Source: an uncultured Tessaracoccus sp. | Lineage (GTDB): Bacteria > Actinomycetota > Actinomycetes > Propionibacteriales > Propionibacteriaceae | Direction: 5' to 3' | Assembly: GCF_947255005.1 (NCBI RefSeq) | Contig: NZ_CAMYFI010000005.1 | Coordinates: 11,133 to 75,132, forward strand | DNA length: 64,000 nucleotides | Notes under the pieces: generated by a model | Told to the model about the DNA's origin: nothing | Databases searched by the model: none | What the model saw: only the letters and a program-made list of their open reading frames with translations | Made by a program: the position numbers and the translations under genes | Shown: piece after piece, positions 44,922 through 54,181 of the stretch | Numbering within the stretch: the stretch's first letter is position 1 | How the letters are laid out: each line of letters starts with the position of its first letter

Positions 44922-45599
44922 ATGAGCGACCTGATTGACACCACCGAGATGTACCTGAGGACGGTGTACGAACTCCTTGAGGAGGGCGTCGCGCCCCTGC
45001 GTGCCCGGATCGCGGAACGACTGCATCAATCCGGGCCGACGGTGTCACAAACCGTCGCCCGCATGGAGCGCGATGGGCTTCTCGTCGTGCAGTCCGATCG
45101 CACCATCAAACTCACTAAGGAGGGCAGCGCCCGGGCCAGGAGCGTCATGCGCAAGCACCGCCTGGTGGAACGCCTACTCACCGACGTGATCGGGCTCGAA
45201 CTGCAGAAAGTGCATGATGAGGCCTGCCGGTGGGAGCACGTGATCTCGCTCGATGTCGAGCAGCATCTCGTGAACATCATCAACGACCCGGTGCGCTCTC
45301 CGTTCGGCAACCCCATTCCGGCGCTTGACGAGCTGGACGTCACCGTCTCGGATGCCCCCGAGGGGGACGTGCTGACCCTCGCCGAGGCAGTGCGGCAAGG
45401 TGCCACACGCCTGAGCGTTGTCCGACTGAGCGAACATCTCCAAGCCAGTCGCGAATCGTTCGCGGTGCTCCTCGACGCTGGTGTGCTGCCGGGTGCAGTG
45501 CTGGAGCGCGTCGACGATGGACTGGGTGTTCGGGTGGGGGAGGAAGAGCTCGAGATCTCGCCCGTCGACGCTGAGCTGTTGTTTGTCACGGTGCTGTGA
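44922..45599 (+). CDS. DtxR/IdeR-type metal-dependent repressor
   Basis: 225-residue regulator. N-terminal winged helix (LIDTTEMYLRTVYELLEEGV, ARIAERLHQSGPTVSQTVARMERDGLL) is close to DtxR/IdeR. The metal sites of the dimer domain are visible: MRKHRLVERLL, C-R-W-E-H (VHDEACRWEHVIS) with the conserved Cys and His, and DVEQHLVNIINDP. A C-terminal SH3-like domain follows (about 150-225). By family it would use Fe(II) to repress iron genes, but no iron box was identified here. It abuts a methyltransferase gene. Confidence 0.92.
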   Translation: MSDLIDTTEMYLRTVYELLEEGVAPLRARIAERLHQSGPTVSQTVARMERDGLLVVQSDRTIKLTKEGSARARSVMRKHRLVERLLTDVIGLELQKVHDEACRWEHVISLDVEQHLVNIINDPVRSPFGNPIPALDELDVTVSDAPEGDVLTLAEAVRQGATRLSVVRLSEHLQASRESFAVLLDAGVLPGAVLERVDDGLGVRVGEEELEISPVDAELLFVTVL

Positions 45600-45600
45600 C

Positions 45601-46347
45601 GTGAATGATCAAGCGCTGCACTGGCTGCTGAATCGCCGCCCCGGTGCCATCGAGGAGGTGCTCTCGCGCAGTTTCGGCGGCGAGCATACCCCGTACCAAT
45701 GGCTGGGGCGCGCGGTGTCTGCCATCGCCAAGCGGGTGCTGGTGCTCGCCTGCGGAGCCGGCGCCATGGTGGAAGAAGTGGCCCGGGATGGGCGGCTGGT
45801 GGTGGGCGTCGACTGGTCTGCCAGCGCCATCGAGGTTGCCCAGCGACGGGACAGGCGCGAGCTCGTGCAAGGCGACGTGAACTATCTGCCGTTTGGGCCC
45901 GCAACGTTCGACGCTGTGGTGAGCGACATGGGGCTCGCGGTCAACGAGAACCGGATGCTGATGCTCTCGGAGGTCGCCAGGGTGCTGCGCCCGGGAGGTA
46001 TGTTCGCCGCACTGACGCCGTCGATGCGCCCCCTGAATCTGTTCGAGGCGAGACAGATGTCGTCGCTGGTGCGTATTCTGCGGCGTTTTCCGCACGTGCC
46101 GGGGCAGACAGAGTTCCGCGCCGTGCGCCTGCTGCGCTACGCGGGGCTGCAGAAGGCGGAGGACGCGCGTGCCAGGTTCTACTTCACGGTGCGCAACCGT
46201 GACGACGCTGAGCTGCTTTTGGCAGGGCTGCGTGCTACCGACGATGTGGCGCGCGCACACGCGGCGGTGGAGCACCTCGCGGATCGAGCACGGCATGGGG
46301 AAATCCGGGTGCCGCTTCCGTTCCGACGCATCCTCGCGCTCAACTAG
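45601..46347 (+). CDS. Class I SAM-dependent methyltransferase
   Basis: 248-residue protein. The Rossmann SAM site is VLVLACGAGAMVEEVA, followed by VVGVDWSASAIEVAQRR and QGDVNYLPFGPATFDAVVSDMGLA with EVARVLRPGGMFAAL. Substrate unknown. GTG 45601 follows the dtxR stop after one base, so the two are cotranscribed. Possibly a small-molecule or quinone/rRNA-type methyltransferase; nothing decides it. Confidence 0.88.
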   Translation: MNDQALHWLLNRRPGAIEEVLSRSFGGEHTPYQWLGRAVSAIAKRVLVLACGAGAMVEEVARDGRLVVGVDWSASAIEVAQRRDRRELVQGDVNYLPFGPATFDAVVSDMGLAVNENRMLMLSEVARVLRPGGMFAALTPSMRPLNLFEARQMSSLVRILRRFPHVPGQTEFRAVRLLRYAGLQKAEDARARFYFTVRNRDDAELLLAGLRATDDVARAHAAVEHLADRARHGEIRVPLPFRRILALN

Positions 46348-46356
46348 TTGCCAATC

Positions 46357-46383
46357 GGGAATGAAATGGGCGCACAACACGTT
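46357..46383 (+). promoter_or_regulatory. SigR/SigH-type promoter of thioredoxin
   Basis: GGGAAT at 46357-46362, exactly 18 bases, then GTT at 46381-46383. This matches the consensus of the thiol-stress sigma factors SigR (Streptomyces) and SigH (mycobacteria), whose best-known targets include thioredoxin genes. The start site would lie about 35 bases before the ATG. Confidence 0.8.
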
Positions 46384-46425
46384 AGAAATGAGTAGCAATC
46401 CAATTCCGATAGGGAAGGACTATGT

Positions 46426-46785
46426 ATGGCCACCACGGCACTGACCACCGAGAACTTCGCGTCCACCGTTGAAGGCAATGAGGTGGTGCTCGTCGATTTC
46501 TGGGCCGACTGGTGTGGCCCCTGCAAGCGGTTCGGCCCGATCTTCGAGGAAGCCTCCGAACGCCACGCCGACGTCGTGTTCGCCAAAGTCGACACCGAGG
46601 ACGCCCGCGATCTTGCCGCTGCGCTCGAAATCCAGTCCATCCCTACCGTCATGGGCTTCCGTAAGGGCCAGCTGGTGTTTCGCCAGTCCGGCCTCCTGAG
46701 CAGCAAGCAACTCGATTCCCTGATTGAGCAGATCAAGGAACTCGACATCGACGCGCTCCTCGAGGAAGCCAAGCAGCAGTCCTGA
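46426..46785 (+). CDS. trxA: Thioredoxin
   Basis: 119-residue redox protein with the active site WCGPC (FWADWCGPCKRF, about residues 26-37) and the cis-proline IQSIPTVMGF. It reduces disulfides in the cytoplasm with thioredoxin reductase (not in this window). The C-terminal extension of about ten residues is acidic then basic. AGGGAAGG lies before the start. A SigR/SigH-type promoter upstream implies induction by thiol oxidation. Confidence 0.96.
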   Translation: MATTALTTENFASTVEGNEVVLVDFWADWCGPCKRFGPIFEEASERHADVVFAKVDTEDARDLAAALEIQSIPTVMGFRKGQLVFRQSGLLSSKQLDSLIEQIKELDIDALLEEAKQQS

Positions 46786-46809
46786 GGCTGAGGAAGCCCG
46801 CACCATCTG

Positions 46810-46943
46810 GCCATCGAGTAGGCGACGTAGTCGCCGTATCGAGATGCAGCAACCGGTTTCGATACGCCGCCTTCGGCGGCTACTCAATCACCGGAGAAAG
46901 CGGGGTTTCGATACGCGAGCTTCGCTCGCTACTCAACCTCCGG
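46810..46943. repeat. Dispersed hairpin repeat cluster (three copies)
   Basis: Copies at 46810-46847 (CATCGAGTAGGCGACG and CGTATCGAGATG on this strand, inverted), 46854-46894 (GGTTTCGATACGCCGCC and GGCGGCTACTCAATC) and 46904-46938 (GGTTTCGATACGCGAGC and GCTCGCTACTCAACC). The first copy is opposite to the other two. They fill the gap between convergent trxA and the GH31 gene. Confidence 0.85.
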
Positions 46944-46949
46944 AGCCGA

Positions 46950-49253
46950 TCACGCGGACGCGGTCAACACCTCGGCAAGGGCCGCGACGAGGGGCTCCGG
47001 CAGGCGGGTCACCTCGTCGGGCGTGACGCCACGCACTGGGGTCTCGCGTAAGGCCTGCACCGCGCGCAGCGGCGAGGAGGCTTCGTCGAGAATACGCGCC
47101 GCCGTCTGTTTGTGGGCGACGGCCGTCTGTGCGCGCTCCAAGATCACCTGGCAGCGGGCGCGCACGTCGTCGTCGGCCACTACCTCGGGCGCAGTCCACT
47201 CCAGCGGTGAGGTGCGCAGCGTCACGCCGGCCTCGCGTAGTTCGTCGATGCCGCCGCCCAGCAGGCGCACCCGCCACGTGCGGGTTTCGGGCAGTAGGTG
47301 GATGGCGCCGGTCGGCACGTCGACGGTGAGGGTGCGCGTCGCATCATGCCAGGTGATGCGCGTGGTGACCGTCGCGGCGTCGAGCGCCCCGTCATCCTCC
47401 ACCAGTGTGTAGCTGCCGTCGGCGCCGGGAGCCACCCACACGTCGAATTGTGCCGGCAGATCCGCCGGCCGGGTGCCGCGCGCCGCCAGCGGGATGATCG
47501 CGCCGTCGCGCGCGAGCACAGGAATGGACTCAATATCGCGGTGCATCGTCACATACCTGCCTCCGGCATAGCGCAAGCCGGTGAACACGTCGACGAACCG
47601 TCCCTCGGGAAGCCACGTGTGCGTGGCGGCAAGCTGGGTGACGTCGTCTGTCGGGGAGGTCACCGGGGCGACGATCAGCTGACTGCCGAAGAGGTACTGG
47701 TTCGGTACGTCGTAGGCCCCATCGCTTGACGGATAGGCGTGGTACATGGGCTTCAGCAACGGCGTGCCATCCGCCCACTCTGAGTAGAGGTACGGCACCA
47801 ACGCGTGGCGTAGCCGCAGGAACGCGCCCATCACGTCGCTCACATCGTCGCGGTACTGCCACGGCTCCTTGCGGGAGAACTCGTCGTTGCTGGAATGCAG
47901 CCGGTTGATGGGGGAGAACACCCCAAACTGCAGCCAGCGCAGCGCCAGCTCGTCGTCGCGCACCCCAAGCAGGTGCCCGCCAATGTCGTGGCTCCAAACG
48001 CCGTAGCCGATGTTCGCCGCCGTCGCTGTGAACTCAGGTTGAAACGCCAGCGACGCCCACGACGAGATCACGTCGCCCGAGAACCCGACGGGGAAACGAT
48101 GCGAGCCGGGGCCCGCGTAGCGGGAGAGGATCAGCGGGCGCTGACCCCGTCGAGCCATATCCACCGTGTGGAAGTAATTCAGGAGCCACAGCGGATCCAT
48201 GCCGTTGTGCGCAATGGAGCCCTGCTGCCAATCGATCCACCAAAAATCGACCCCCTGCTCCTCCAATGGGTGATGCACCGCCTCGAAGTACGCCTTCCTG
48301 AACGCAGGATCAGTGAGATTGAAATCGACGGGGAGCTCGTCGCTCGGCTCTTGTCCCACCAACTCACAAACCCGGTGATACGCCTCCTCGAAGGCCCGGA
48401 CACCGTCAGCAGGGTGCACGTTCAGCGACACAGCTAGCCCGCGCTCGTGCAGGCTCTGCAGGAAGGCCTCGGGGTCGGGGAAGAGTTCGCGGTTCCAGGT
48501 GTAGCCCGTCCACCCGTGCCCAAACCGGCGCTCCACGTCGGTGATGTGCCAATCCATATCGATGACGGCCACGCTAAACGGCAGCTCGTGGCGCTCGAAC
48601 GTGCTCATCAGCTCGTTGTAACTGTCCGCTGAGTAGCGGTGGAACCTGCTCCACCAGTTGCCGAGCGCGTACCGCGGGATGAGCGGCGTGGGGCCCGTCA
48701 GCCGGGCGAAATCCGCGAGCGCGCCCGCGTGGTCGTGGCCGTGGACGAACACATACTGATCGACGTGGCCCGCGCGAGGCGCGACGAACTCGTCGCCGGC
48801 GAGCACTTGGAACGACGCCGAGTCATCGAGCACGCTGATACCCAAATCGCTCAGGATGCCGTCGTCGAGCTCGCAGCGCCCGTCGACGGTGTCGAGCGTG
48901 CGCGTGGTGCCGCCGAGGTTGACTGGCTTACCGAACAGTCGCGCGAAGGGGTTCTCGAAGGGTTGGCCGAACCGCCAGACCGCGTGGTAATTCGATCGCG
49001 CCCGAACGGTGAGCCCCGCGGAGCTGGGCGAGGCGCCGTCGTAATCCAGCTGGAACGCTTCCGTGATGATCTGCACGCCGTCGCCGCGTTCCTCGACCAC
49101 CATTGCAGTGTGCTCGACCGGGCGGTCGGTTACCACCTGGGTGGGGGCATCAACGAAGACGCCCTCCGCATCCCACTCAAGGCGTACGAGTGCCTCGCCG
49201 AGCACCTGGATTCGCCACGTGGGGCCTTGCACCGTCTGCTGTTCATGCCGCAT
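46950..49253 (-). CDS. GH31 alpha-glycosidase
   Basis: 767-residue cytoplasmic glycosidase. An N-terminal beta-sandwich (1 to about 180) precedes the GH31 barrel. The nucleophile is D341 in DFWWIDWQQGS, the acid/base D394 in GFSGDVISSW, and WSHDIGG at 420-426 is the third family landmark. C-terminal beta domains follow, and the last 90 residues (from about 680) are helical and extra. GH31 includes alpha-glucosidase and alpha-xylosidase; the specificity cannot be read. No signal peptide, so it acts on imported sugars. It stands alone, without transporter genes. Confidence 0.92.
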   Translation of the reverse strand: MRHEQQTVQGPTWRIQVLGEALVRLEWDAEGVFVDAPTQVVTDRPVEHTAMVVEERGDGVQIITEAFQLDYDGASPSSAGLTVRARSNYHAVWRFGQPFENPFARLFGKPVNLGGTTRTLDTVDGRCELDDGILSDLGISVLDDSASFQVLAGDEFVAPRAGHVDQYVFVHGHDHAGALADFARLTGPTPLIPRYALGNWWSRFHRYSADSYNELMSTFERHELPFSVAVIDMDWHITDVERRFGHGWTGYTWNRELFPDPEAFLQSLHERGLAVSLNVHPADGVRAFEEAYHRVCELVGQEPSDELPVDFNLTDPAFRKAYFEAVHHPLEEQGVDFWWIDWQQGSIAHNGMDPLWLLNYFHTVDMARRGQRPLILSRYAGPGSHRFPVGFSGDVISSWASLAFQPEFTATAANIGYGVWSHDIGGHLLGVRDDELALRWLQFGVFSPINRLHSSNDEFSRKEPWQYRDDVSDVMGAFLRLRHALVPYLYSEWADGTPLLKPMYHAYPSSDGAYDVPNQYLFGSQLIVAPVTSPTDDVTQLAATHTWLPEGRFVDVFTGLRYAGGRYVTMHRDIESIPVLARDGAIIPLAARGTRPADLPAQFDVWVAPGADGSYTLVEDDGALDAATVTTRITWHDATRTLTVDVPTGAIHLLPETRTWRVRLLGGGIDELREAGVTLRTSPLEWTAPEVVADDDVRARCQVILERAQTAVAHKQTAARILDEASSPLRAVQALRETPVRGVTPDEVTRLPEPLVAALAEVLTASA

Positions 49254-49374
49254 GCCCCTAACTTACGGGAGGAGCGCGCCAGGAGCACGCGTGCGGTCAC
49301 TTGGCCATGGGTTCGCGACGGTGGCGAGGCCTCCCGGACGCCCGCCTCGCCGAGCCCAGACGCGGATCAGCAAG

Positions 49375-49422
49375 GATAGATCAAATTGGTGGCTCGTCTG
49401 CCCACCACCAACTTGATCTATC
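49375..49422 (-). terminator. 18-bp-stem hairpin after ald
   Basis: GATAGATCAAATTGGTGG and CCACCAACTTGATCTATC pair (one A-C mismatch) around a 12-base loop. It lies 22 bases beyond the ald stop on the minus strand and before the GH31 promoter. AT-rich compared with its surroundings. It resembles the other intergenic hairpins in design but has its own sequence. Confidence 0.65.
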
Positions 49423-49444
49423 TGTAGGGCATCTTCCCGTCCCC

Positions 49445-50560
49445 TCAAGCCAGGGCATCATTCAGTGGGGTGACGTCCATGTCGAAGGCGTCACCGACTC
49501 CCTGCACGAACAGCTTGCCGGCGTGGGTGTTGAGGCCGAGCGCGAGAGCGTGATCGTCGCGCATGGCCTGTTGCCAGCCCTTCTCCGCCAGGTGCATGAC
49601 GTAGGGGAGCGTCGCGTTGGTTAACGCCCACGTCGACGTGGTGGGCACTGCTCCTGGCATGTTGCCGACGCAGTAGAAGGTGCTGTTGTGCACCTGGAAC
49701 ATCGGGTCTTCGTGGGTTGTCGGGTGCGAATCTTCGAAGCAGCCGCCCTGGTCGATGGCGACGTCGACGAGCACGGAGCCGGGCTTCATGTCAGCCACCA
49801 TGTCGTTGGTCACGACTTTGGGGGTTCTGGCTCCGGGGATGAGCACTGTGCCGATGACGAGGTCGGCCGACAACACCTGCTCGCGCACGGTGAGTTTCGA
49901 CGAGGCGATGCTGTGCACCCGATTGTTGAACCGCCAGAACGTGGTGCGCAGCTTGTCCAAGTCGGTGTCCAGAACAGTGACGTCGGCACCCATGCCGAGC
50001 GCGATGTTGGTGGCGCTCTGGCCAACCGTGCCGCCGCCCAGAATGACGACTCTCGCTTGCTTCACGCCGCTCACGCAACCCATCAGCATGCCTGCCATGC
50101 CGTGTGGGCGCATCATGGCGTGCGCGCCCACCTGCGGGGCGAGGTTACCGGCGATCTCAGACATGGGGTACAGCAGAGGTAGCAGCCGGTTCGGTAGCTG
50201 CACGGTTTCGTAAGCGATAGCGGTGGTACCTGCCCTTAGCAGTGCCTCCGTTTGTGGACGGTCTGCGGCCAGGTGCAGGTAAGCGAACAGCGTGAGGTCG
50301 TCGCGGAGGAAGCCGTACTCCGATTCGACGGGCTCCTTCACCTTCAAAATCATCTCGCCGGACTCCCAGGCGGCTTGGGCGTCCTCGATGATCGTCGCGC
50401 CCTGCTGGGCGAATTCTTCGTCCGTGATGCCCGAGCCCTCGCCTGCCCCCTGCTGGATGAAGACCTCGTGGCCGTGGTGCACGAGCTCAGCCACACCGAC
50501 GGGGGTAATGGCTACGCGAAACTCGTTGTTCTTGACCTCAGTGGGGACTGCGATGCGCAT
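49445..50560 (-). CDS. ald: Alanine dehydrogenase
   Basis: 371-residue NAD-dependent enzyme that interconverts alanine with pyruvate and ammonia. Landmarks: MRIAVPTEVKNNEFRVAITP, where the basic residues bind pyruvate; MILKVKEPVESEYGFLR; FAYLHLAADR with the catalytic His; VVILGGGTVGQSATNIALGMGADV, the NAD loop; and VDVAIDQGGCFEDSHPTTHEDP with the catalytic Asp. Length is typical. The start has GGAGAGGT upstream. A 28-residue hydrophobic frame lies just before it. Confidence 0.97.
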   Translation of the reverse strand: MRIAVPTEVKNNEFRVAITPVGVAELVHHGHEVFIQQGAGEGSGITDEEFAQQGATIIEDAQAAWESGEMILKVKEPVESEYGFLRDDLTLFAYLHLAADRPQTEALLRAGTTAIAYETVQLPNRLLPLLYPMSEIAGNLAPQVGAHAMMRPHGMAGMLMGCVSGVKQARVVILGGGTVGQSATNIALGMGADVTVLDTDLDKLRTTFWRFNNRVHSIASSKLTVREQVLSADLVIGTVLIPGARTPKVVTNDMVADMKPGSVLVDVAIDQGGCFEDSHPTTHEDPMFQVHNSTFYCVGNMPGAVPTTSTWALTNATLPYVMHLAEKGWQQAMRDDHALALGLNTHAGKLFVQGVGDAFDMDVTPLNDALA

Positions 50561-50575
50561 AGTGTTACCTCTCCA

Positions 50576-50662
50576 TCAGGTAGTGCCGCGGCCCAGCAAC
50601 CGGTACAGCAACCATGCGGAAATCACGGTAACTGCGCCCAGTCCGGCGATGTACAGAGCCAC
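50576..50662 (-). CDS. Possible 28-residue membrane peptide upstream of ald
   Basis: A GTG at 50662 opens a frame of 28 codons reading VALYIAGLGAVTVISAWLLY then RLLGRGTT. It is one hydrophobic helix with a basic end, and it stops 15 bases before the ald ATG. It could be a small membrane protein or a leader peptide for ald. No clear ribosome binding site; treat as a candidate. Confidence 0.35.
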   Translation of the reverse strand: MALYIAGLGAVTVISAWLLYRLLGRGTT

Positions 50663-50828
50663 AGACTATGAGCTCGGCGCTGGCATAGTCGCTACCAGTG
50701 GTTGCTGCACACCAAGGGTGGCCTGCGAATGGGCAGAATAAGCCTCCGAATGCTATCAAACGAGCGAGGGAGGCTTCGCGCCAGGGGTCCCTATCGATGG
50801 CCTTGGGTGGCATGGTTGGATAGTACGC

Positions 50829-52322
50829 ATGAGTGCGCGAAAGATTGGCGTCACCGAGCTTGCCCTCCGTGACGCGCACCAGAGTTTGATGGCAACTCGC
50901 ATGGCCATGGAGGACATGGTCGATGCGTGTGAAGACATTGATAAGGCCGGTTACTGGTCCGTGGAATGCTGGGGCGGTGCGACGTACGATGCGTGCATCC
51001 GCTTCCTCAACGAAGACCCCTGGGAGCGTCTCCGCACGTTCCGCAAGTTGATGCCGAACTCGCGGCTGCAGATGCTGCTGCGTGGGCAGAACCTGTTGGG
51101 CTACCGCCATTACGAGGACTACGTCGTCGACAAGTTCGTGGAGAAGTCTGCCGAGAACGGCATGGACGTCTTCCGTGTGTTCGATGCGCTGAACGATCCC
51201 CGCAACATGGCGCGTGCGATGCAGGCTGTGCGCGACGCAGGCAAGCACGCTCAGGGCACGATTTGCTACACGATCTCTCCGGTGCATACCGTCGAGGGCT
51301 ACATCAAATTGGCTGGTCAGCTGATCGATATGGGCGCAGAATCCATCGCGTTCAAGGACATGGCTGCCCTGCTGAAGCCGCAGCCCGCCTACGACATCGT
51401 CAAGGGCATTAAGGACACCTACGGCGACGTGCAGATCAACGTCCACTGCCACTCCACCACCGGCGTCACCCTGGTGTCGCTGATGAAGGCCATCGAAGCG
51501 GGCGCGGACGTCGTCGATACGGCAATCTCCTCAATGTCGCTCGGTCCTGGCCACAACCCCACCGAGTCGCTCGTCGAGATGCTAGAAGGCACCGGCTACG
51601 AGACCGGCCTCGACATGGACCGCCTCGTGAAGATCCGTGACCACTTCAAGGCCGTGCGTCCGAAGTACGCTGAGTTCGAGTCGAAGACGCTCGTCGATAC
51701 CGGCATCTTCAGCTCCCAGATTCCCGGCGGCATGCTGTCCAACATGGAGTCGCAGCTCAGGGCGCAGGGCGCTGGCGACCGCATCGACGAAGTGATGGCC
51801 GAGGTTCCGCGAGTCAAGGCCGACGCCGGGCACCCGCCGCTGGTGACTCCGTCGTCGCAGATCGTTGGCACGCAGGCCGTGTTCAACGTGCTCATGGGCC
51901 GCTACAAGGTGATGACCGGCGAGTTCGCCGACCTGATGCTCGGCTACTACGGCGAGTGCCTGGGCGAGCGCAACCCCGAGGTGATCGAGTTGGCGAAGGC
52001 GCAGTCCAAGAAAGACCAGATCACGGTGCGCCCTGCCGACTTGCTGCCTCCCGAGTGGGACAAACTCACGGAAGAGGCGAAGGAACTCGACGGCTTCGAC
52101 GGCACCGACGAGGATGTGCTCACGTACGCCATGTTCCCGAACGTGGCTGGGAAGTTCCTCGCCACCCGTGCGGAGGGTCCGAAGAGCGTCGCCAAGTCGC
52201 CCGAGCAGCTGGCTGCCGAGCGGGCCAAGGCCGCAGGCCCCGCACAGGGCATCACCGCACCCGTCAACTACAACGTCAAGCTGGCCGGACGCGAACACAG
52301 CGTCACGGTTGAGCCCGCCTGA
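50829..52322 (+). CDS. Methylmalonyl-CoA carboxyltransferase 5S subunit
   Basis: 497-residue subunit that moves a carboxyl group from carboxybiotin to pyruvate, making oxaloacetate. It is a TIM barrel with a C-terminal helical domain. Metal and substrate residues: D15 in LRDAHQSL, K176 (carbamylated in the known enzyme) in IAFKDMAALL, H206 and H208 in NVHCHSTTG. Very similar throughout to the P. freudenreichii protein as I remember it. First gene of the transcarboxylase operon; the 12S gene follows after five bases. Confidence 0.97.
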   Translation: MSARKIGVTELALRDAHQSLMATRMAMEDMVDACEDIDKAGYWSVECWGGATYDACIRFLNEDPWERLRTFRKLMPNSRLQMLLRGQNLLGYRHYEDYVVDKFVEKSAENGMDVFRVFDALNDPRNMARAMQAVRDAGKHAQGTICYTISPVHTVEGYIKLAGQLIDMGAESIAFKDMAALLKPQPAYDIVKGIKDTYGDVQINVHCHSTTGVTLVSLMKAIEAGADVVDTAISSMSLGPGHNPTESLVEMLEGTGYETGLDMDRLVKIRDHFKAVRPKYAEFESKTLVDTGIFSSQIPGGMLSNMESQLRAQGAGDRIDEVMAEVPRVKADAGHPPLVTPSSQIVGTQAVFNVLMGRYKVMTGEFADLMLGYYGECLGERNPEVIELAKAQSKKDQITVRPADLLPPEWDKLTEEAKELDGFDGTDEDVLTYAMFPNVAGKFLATRAEGPKSVAKSPEQLAAERAKAAGPAQGITAPVNYNVKLAGREHSVTVEPA

Positions 52323-52327
52323 GGAGC

Positions 52328-53890
52328 ATGAGCATGGTTCACGAATACACGATGGCTGAACGCCTCGAACAGTTGAAGGAACGCCGCGCCGAGGTTGAGG
52401 CCGGCGGCGGCGAGGCAAGGCTGGAAAAGCAGCGCGCCAAGGGCAAGATGACGGCTCGCGAGCGGCTGGGAAGACTGCTTGACGACGGCACCTTCCAGGA
52501 GGTCGGCGCGTTCCGTCGCAACCGAACCACCACCTTCGGCATGGACAAAGCCAACATGCCGGCCGACGGTGTGGTTACCGGAACTGGTGCCGTGTACGGT
52601 CGGCCCGTGCACGTCGCTAGCCAGGACTTCACCGTCATGGGTGGTTCTGCCGGAGAGGCGCACTCCATCAAGGTGGCGGAGGCGCTGCACTCGTCGCTGG
52701 AAACCGGCACCCCGTTCATCTTCATCAACGACTCTGGCGGTGCCCGCGTTCAGGAAGGCATCGACTCGCTGTCCGGCTACGGCAAGGTCTTCTACCAGAA
52801 CGTGCTGCTGTCAGGTGCGGTGCCGCAGATTTCCATCATCTCCGGCCCCTGCGCCGGTGGTGCCGCGTACTCCCCGGCGCTGACCGACTTCATCATCCAG
52901 ACCCGCAAGGCCCACATGTTCATTACGGGCCCGGGCGTGATCAAGCAGGTCACCGGCGAGGAAGTGACGCAGGACGACCTGGGTGGCGCGGACGCGCACA
53001 TGGGACGCTCCGGCGTCGTGCACTTCGTCGCGGACGACGACGAGCAGGCAATCCTGATTGCGCAGAAGCTGCTGAGCTTCCTGCCGCAGAACAACTCCGA
53101 GGAGCCGCCGATCATCGACCCCGACGACGTGGTGGAGCCCAACGAGAAGCTCCGCGACATCATCCCCGTCCAGGGCAACAAGGGTTACGACGTGCGTGAC
53201 GTCATCGCTGAGATCGTTGACCACCGTGACTTCCTCGAAGTCCAGGCCGGTTGGGCGATGAACATCGTCGTCGGCTTCTCCCGCATCAACGGCCGCACGG
53301 TGGGCATCATCGCAAACCAGCCCTCGGTGATGTCTGGTGTACTCGACATCGACTCGTCGGACAAGGCGTCGCGGTTCATCCGCTTCTGCAACGCGTTCAA
53401 CATCCCGCTGCTGAACCTCGTTGACGTGCCCGGCTTCCTGCCCGGCGTCGCGCAGGAACACGGCGGCATCATCCGCCACGGTGCGAAGATGCTCTACGCC
53501 TACTCCGCCGCGACGGTGCCGAAGATCACCGTGGTCATGCGCAAGGCCTACGGCGGCGCCTACCTCGCGATGTGCTCGAAGGATTTGGGCGCTGACAAGG
53601 TGTTCGCTTGGCCGACGGCCGAGATCGCCGTGATGGGTGCGGAGGGCGCTGCCAACGTCGTCTTCCGCAGGGAGATCGAGGCTGCCGAAGACAAGGAGGC
53701 GCGTCGCGCAGAACTCGTGGAGGAATACCGCGAGACCTTCTCGACGCCGTACATGGCGGCCGCGCGTGGTCTCGTCGACGACATCATTGACCCCGCAGAC
53801 ACCCGCCGTGAGATCGCGATGGCGCTTGAGATCCTCGTCGGTAAGCGCGAGATTCGTCCCGCCAAGAAGCACGGCCTGGGCCCGGCCTGA
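52328..53890 (+). CDS. Methylmalonyl-CoA carboxyltransferase 12S subunit
   Basis: 520-residue acyl-CoA carboxyltransferase beta-type subunit that removes the carboxyl group from methylmalonyl-CoA to biotin, leaving propionyl-CoA. Two crotonase-fold halves are visible; the glycine-rich SGPCAGGAAYSPALTDF in the first and MRKAYGGAYLAMCSKDL in the second form the oxyanion holes. DSGGARVQEGIDSL and FVDVPGFLPGVAQEHGG-like text are also family marks. Length matches the hexameric 12S core. An 86-residue protein follows 13 bases later. Confidence 0.97.
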   Translation: MSMVHEYTMAERLEQLKERRAEVEAGGGEARLEKQRAKGKMTARERLGRLLDDGTFQEVGAFRRNRTTTFGMDKANMPADGVVTGTGAVYGRPVHVASQDFTVMGGSAGEAHSIKVAEALHSSLETGTPFIFINDSGGARVQEGIDSLSGYGKVFYQNVLLSGAVPQISIISGPCAGGAAYSPALTDFIIQTRKAHMFITGPGVIKQVTGEEVTQDDLGGADAHMGRSGVVHFVADDDEQAILIAQKLLSFLPQNNSEEPPIIDPDDVVEPNEKLRDIIPVQGNKGYDVRDVIAEIVDHRDFLEVQAGWAMNIVVGFSRINGRTVGIIANQPSVMSGVLDIDSSDKASRFIRFCNAFNIPLLNLVDVPGFLPGVAQEHGGIIRHGAKMLYAYSAATVPKITVVMRKAYGGAYLAMCSKDLGADKVFAWPTAEIAVMGAEGAANVVFRREIEAAEDKEARRAELVEEYRETFSTPYMAAARGLVDDIIDPADTRREIAMALEILVGKREIRPAKKHGLGPA

Positions 53891-53903
53891 TCGGAGCACG
53901 CAG

Positions 53904-54164
53904 ATGTCTGATGTTTCCGTGAAGGAACTCCAAGAGCAGGTGCAGGCGCTCACCGAGCGCCTGGCCTCCGTGGAGGCGCAGCTCGCTGCTTTGAATTCCG
54001 ATAAGCAGATTCCCGAGGAGCACCTCGTGGTGATCGGCGCCGCGATTGCGGCATACCTGGGCCACAAGGCGAAGGTGCGTGCGGTGCGCTTCCGTCACCA
54101 GGAGAACTGGGCGGCGGCGGCGCGTGGCCGTGTGCACAACCGTTCGGTACCCCACAACCGTTGA
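53904..54164 (+). CDS. Small carboxyltransferase-associated protein
   Basis: 86-residue protein. Residues 1-34 are a coiled coil (VKELQEQVQALTERLASVEAQ), followed by PEEHLVVIGAAIAAYLGHKA and FRHQENWAAAARGRVHNRS. The second half resembles the small helical tail (HLxVIxAAIAAYxG...WAxAGR) found with decarboxylase and carboxyltransferase complexes in other phyla, so it may bridge 12S and the biotin carrier. It lies between the 12S and 1.3S genes. That position is the best evidence; the exact role is inference. Confidence 0.75.
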   Translation: MSDVSVKELQEQVQALTERLASVEAQLAALNSDKQIPEEHLVVIGAAIAAYLGHKAKVRAVRFRHQENWAAAARGRVHNRSVPHNR

Positions 54165-54181
54165 CAGTCCGAGAGTAGGCA

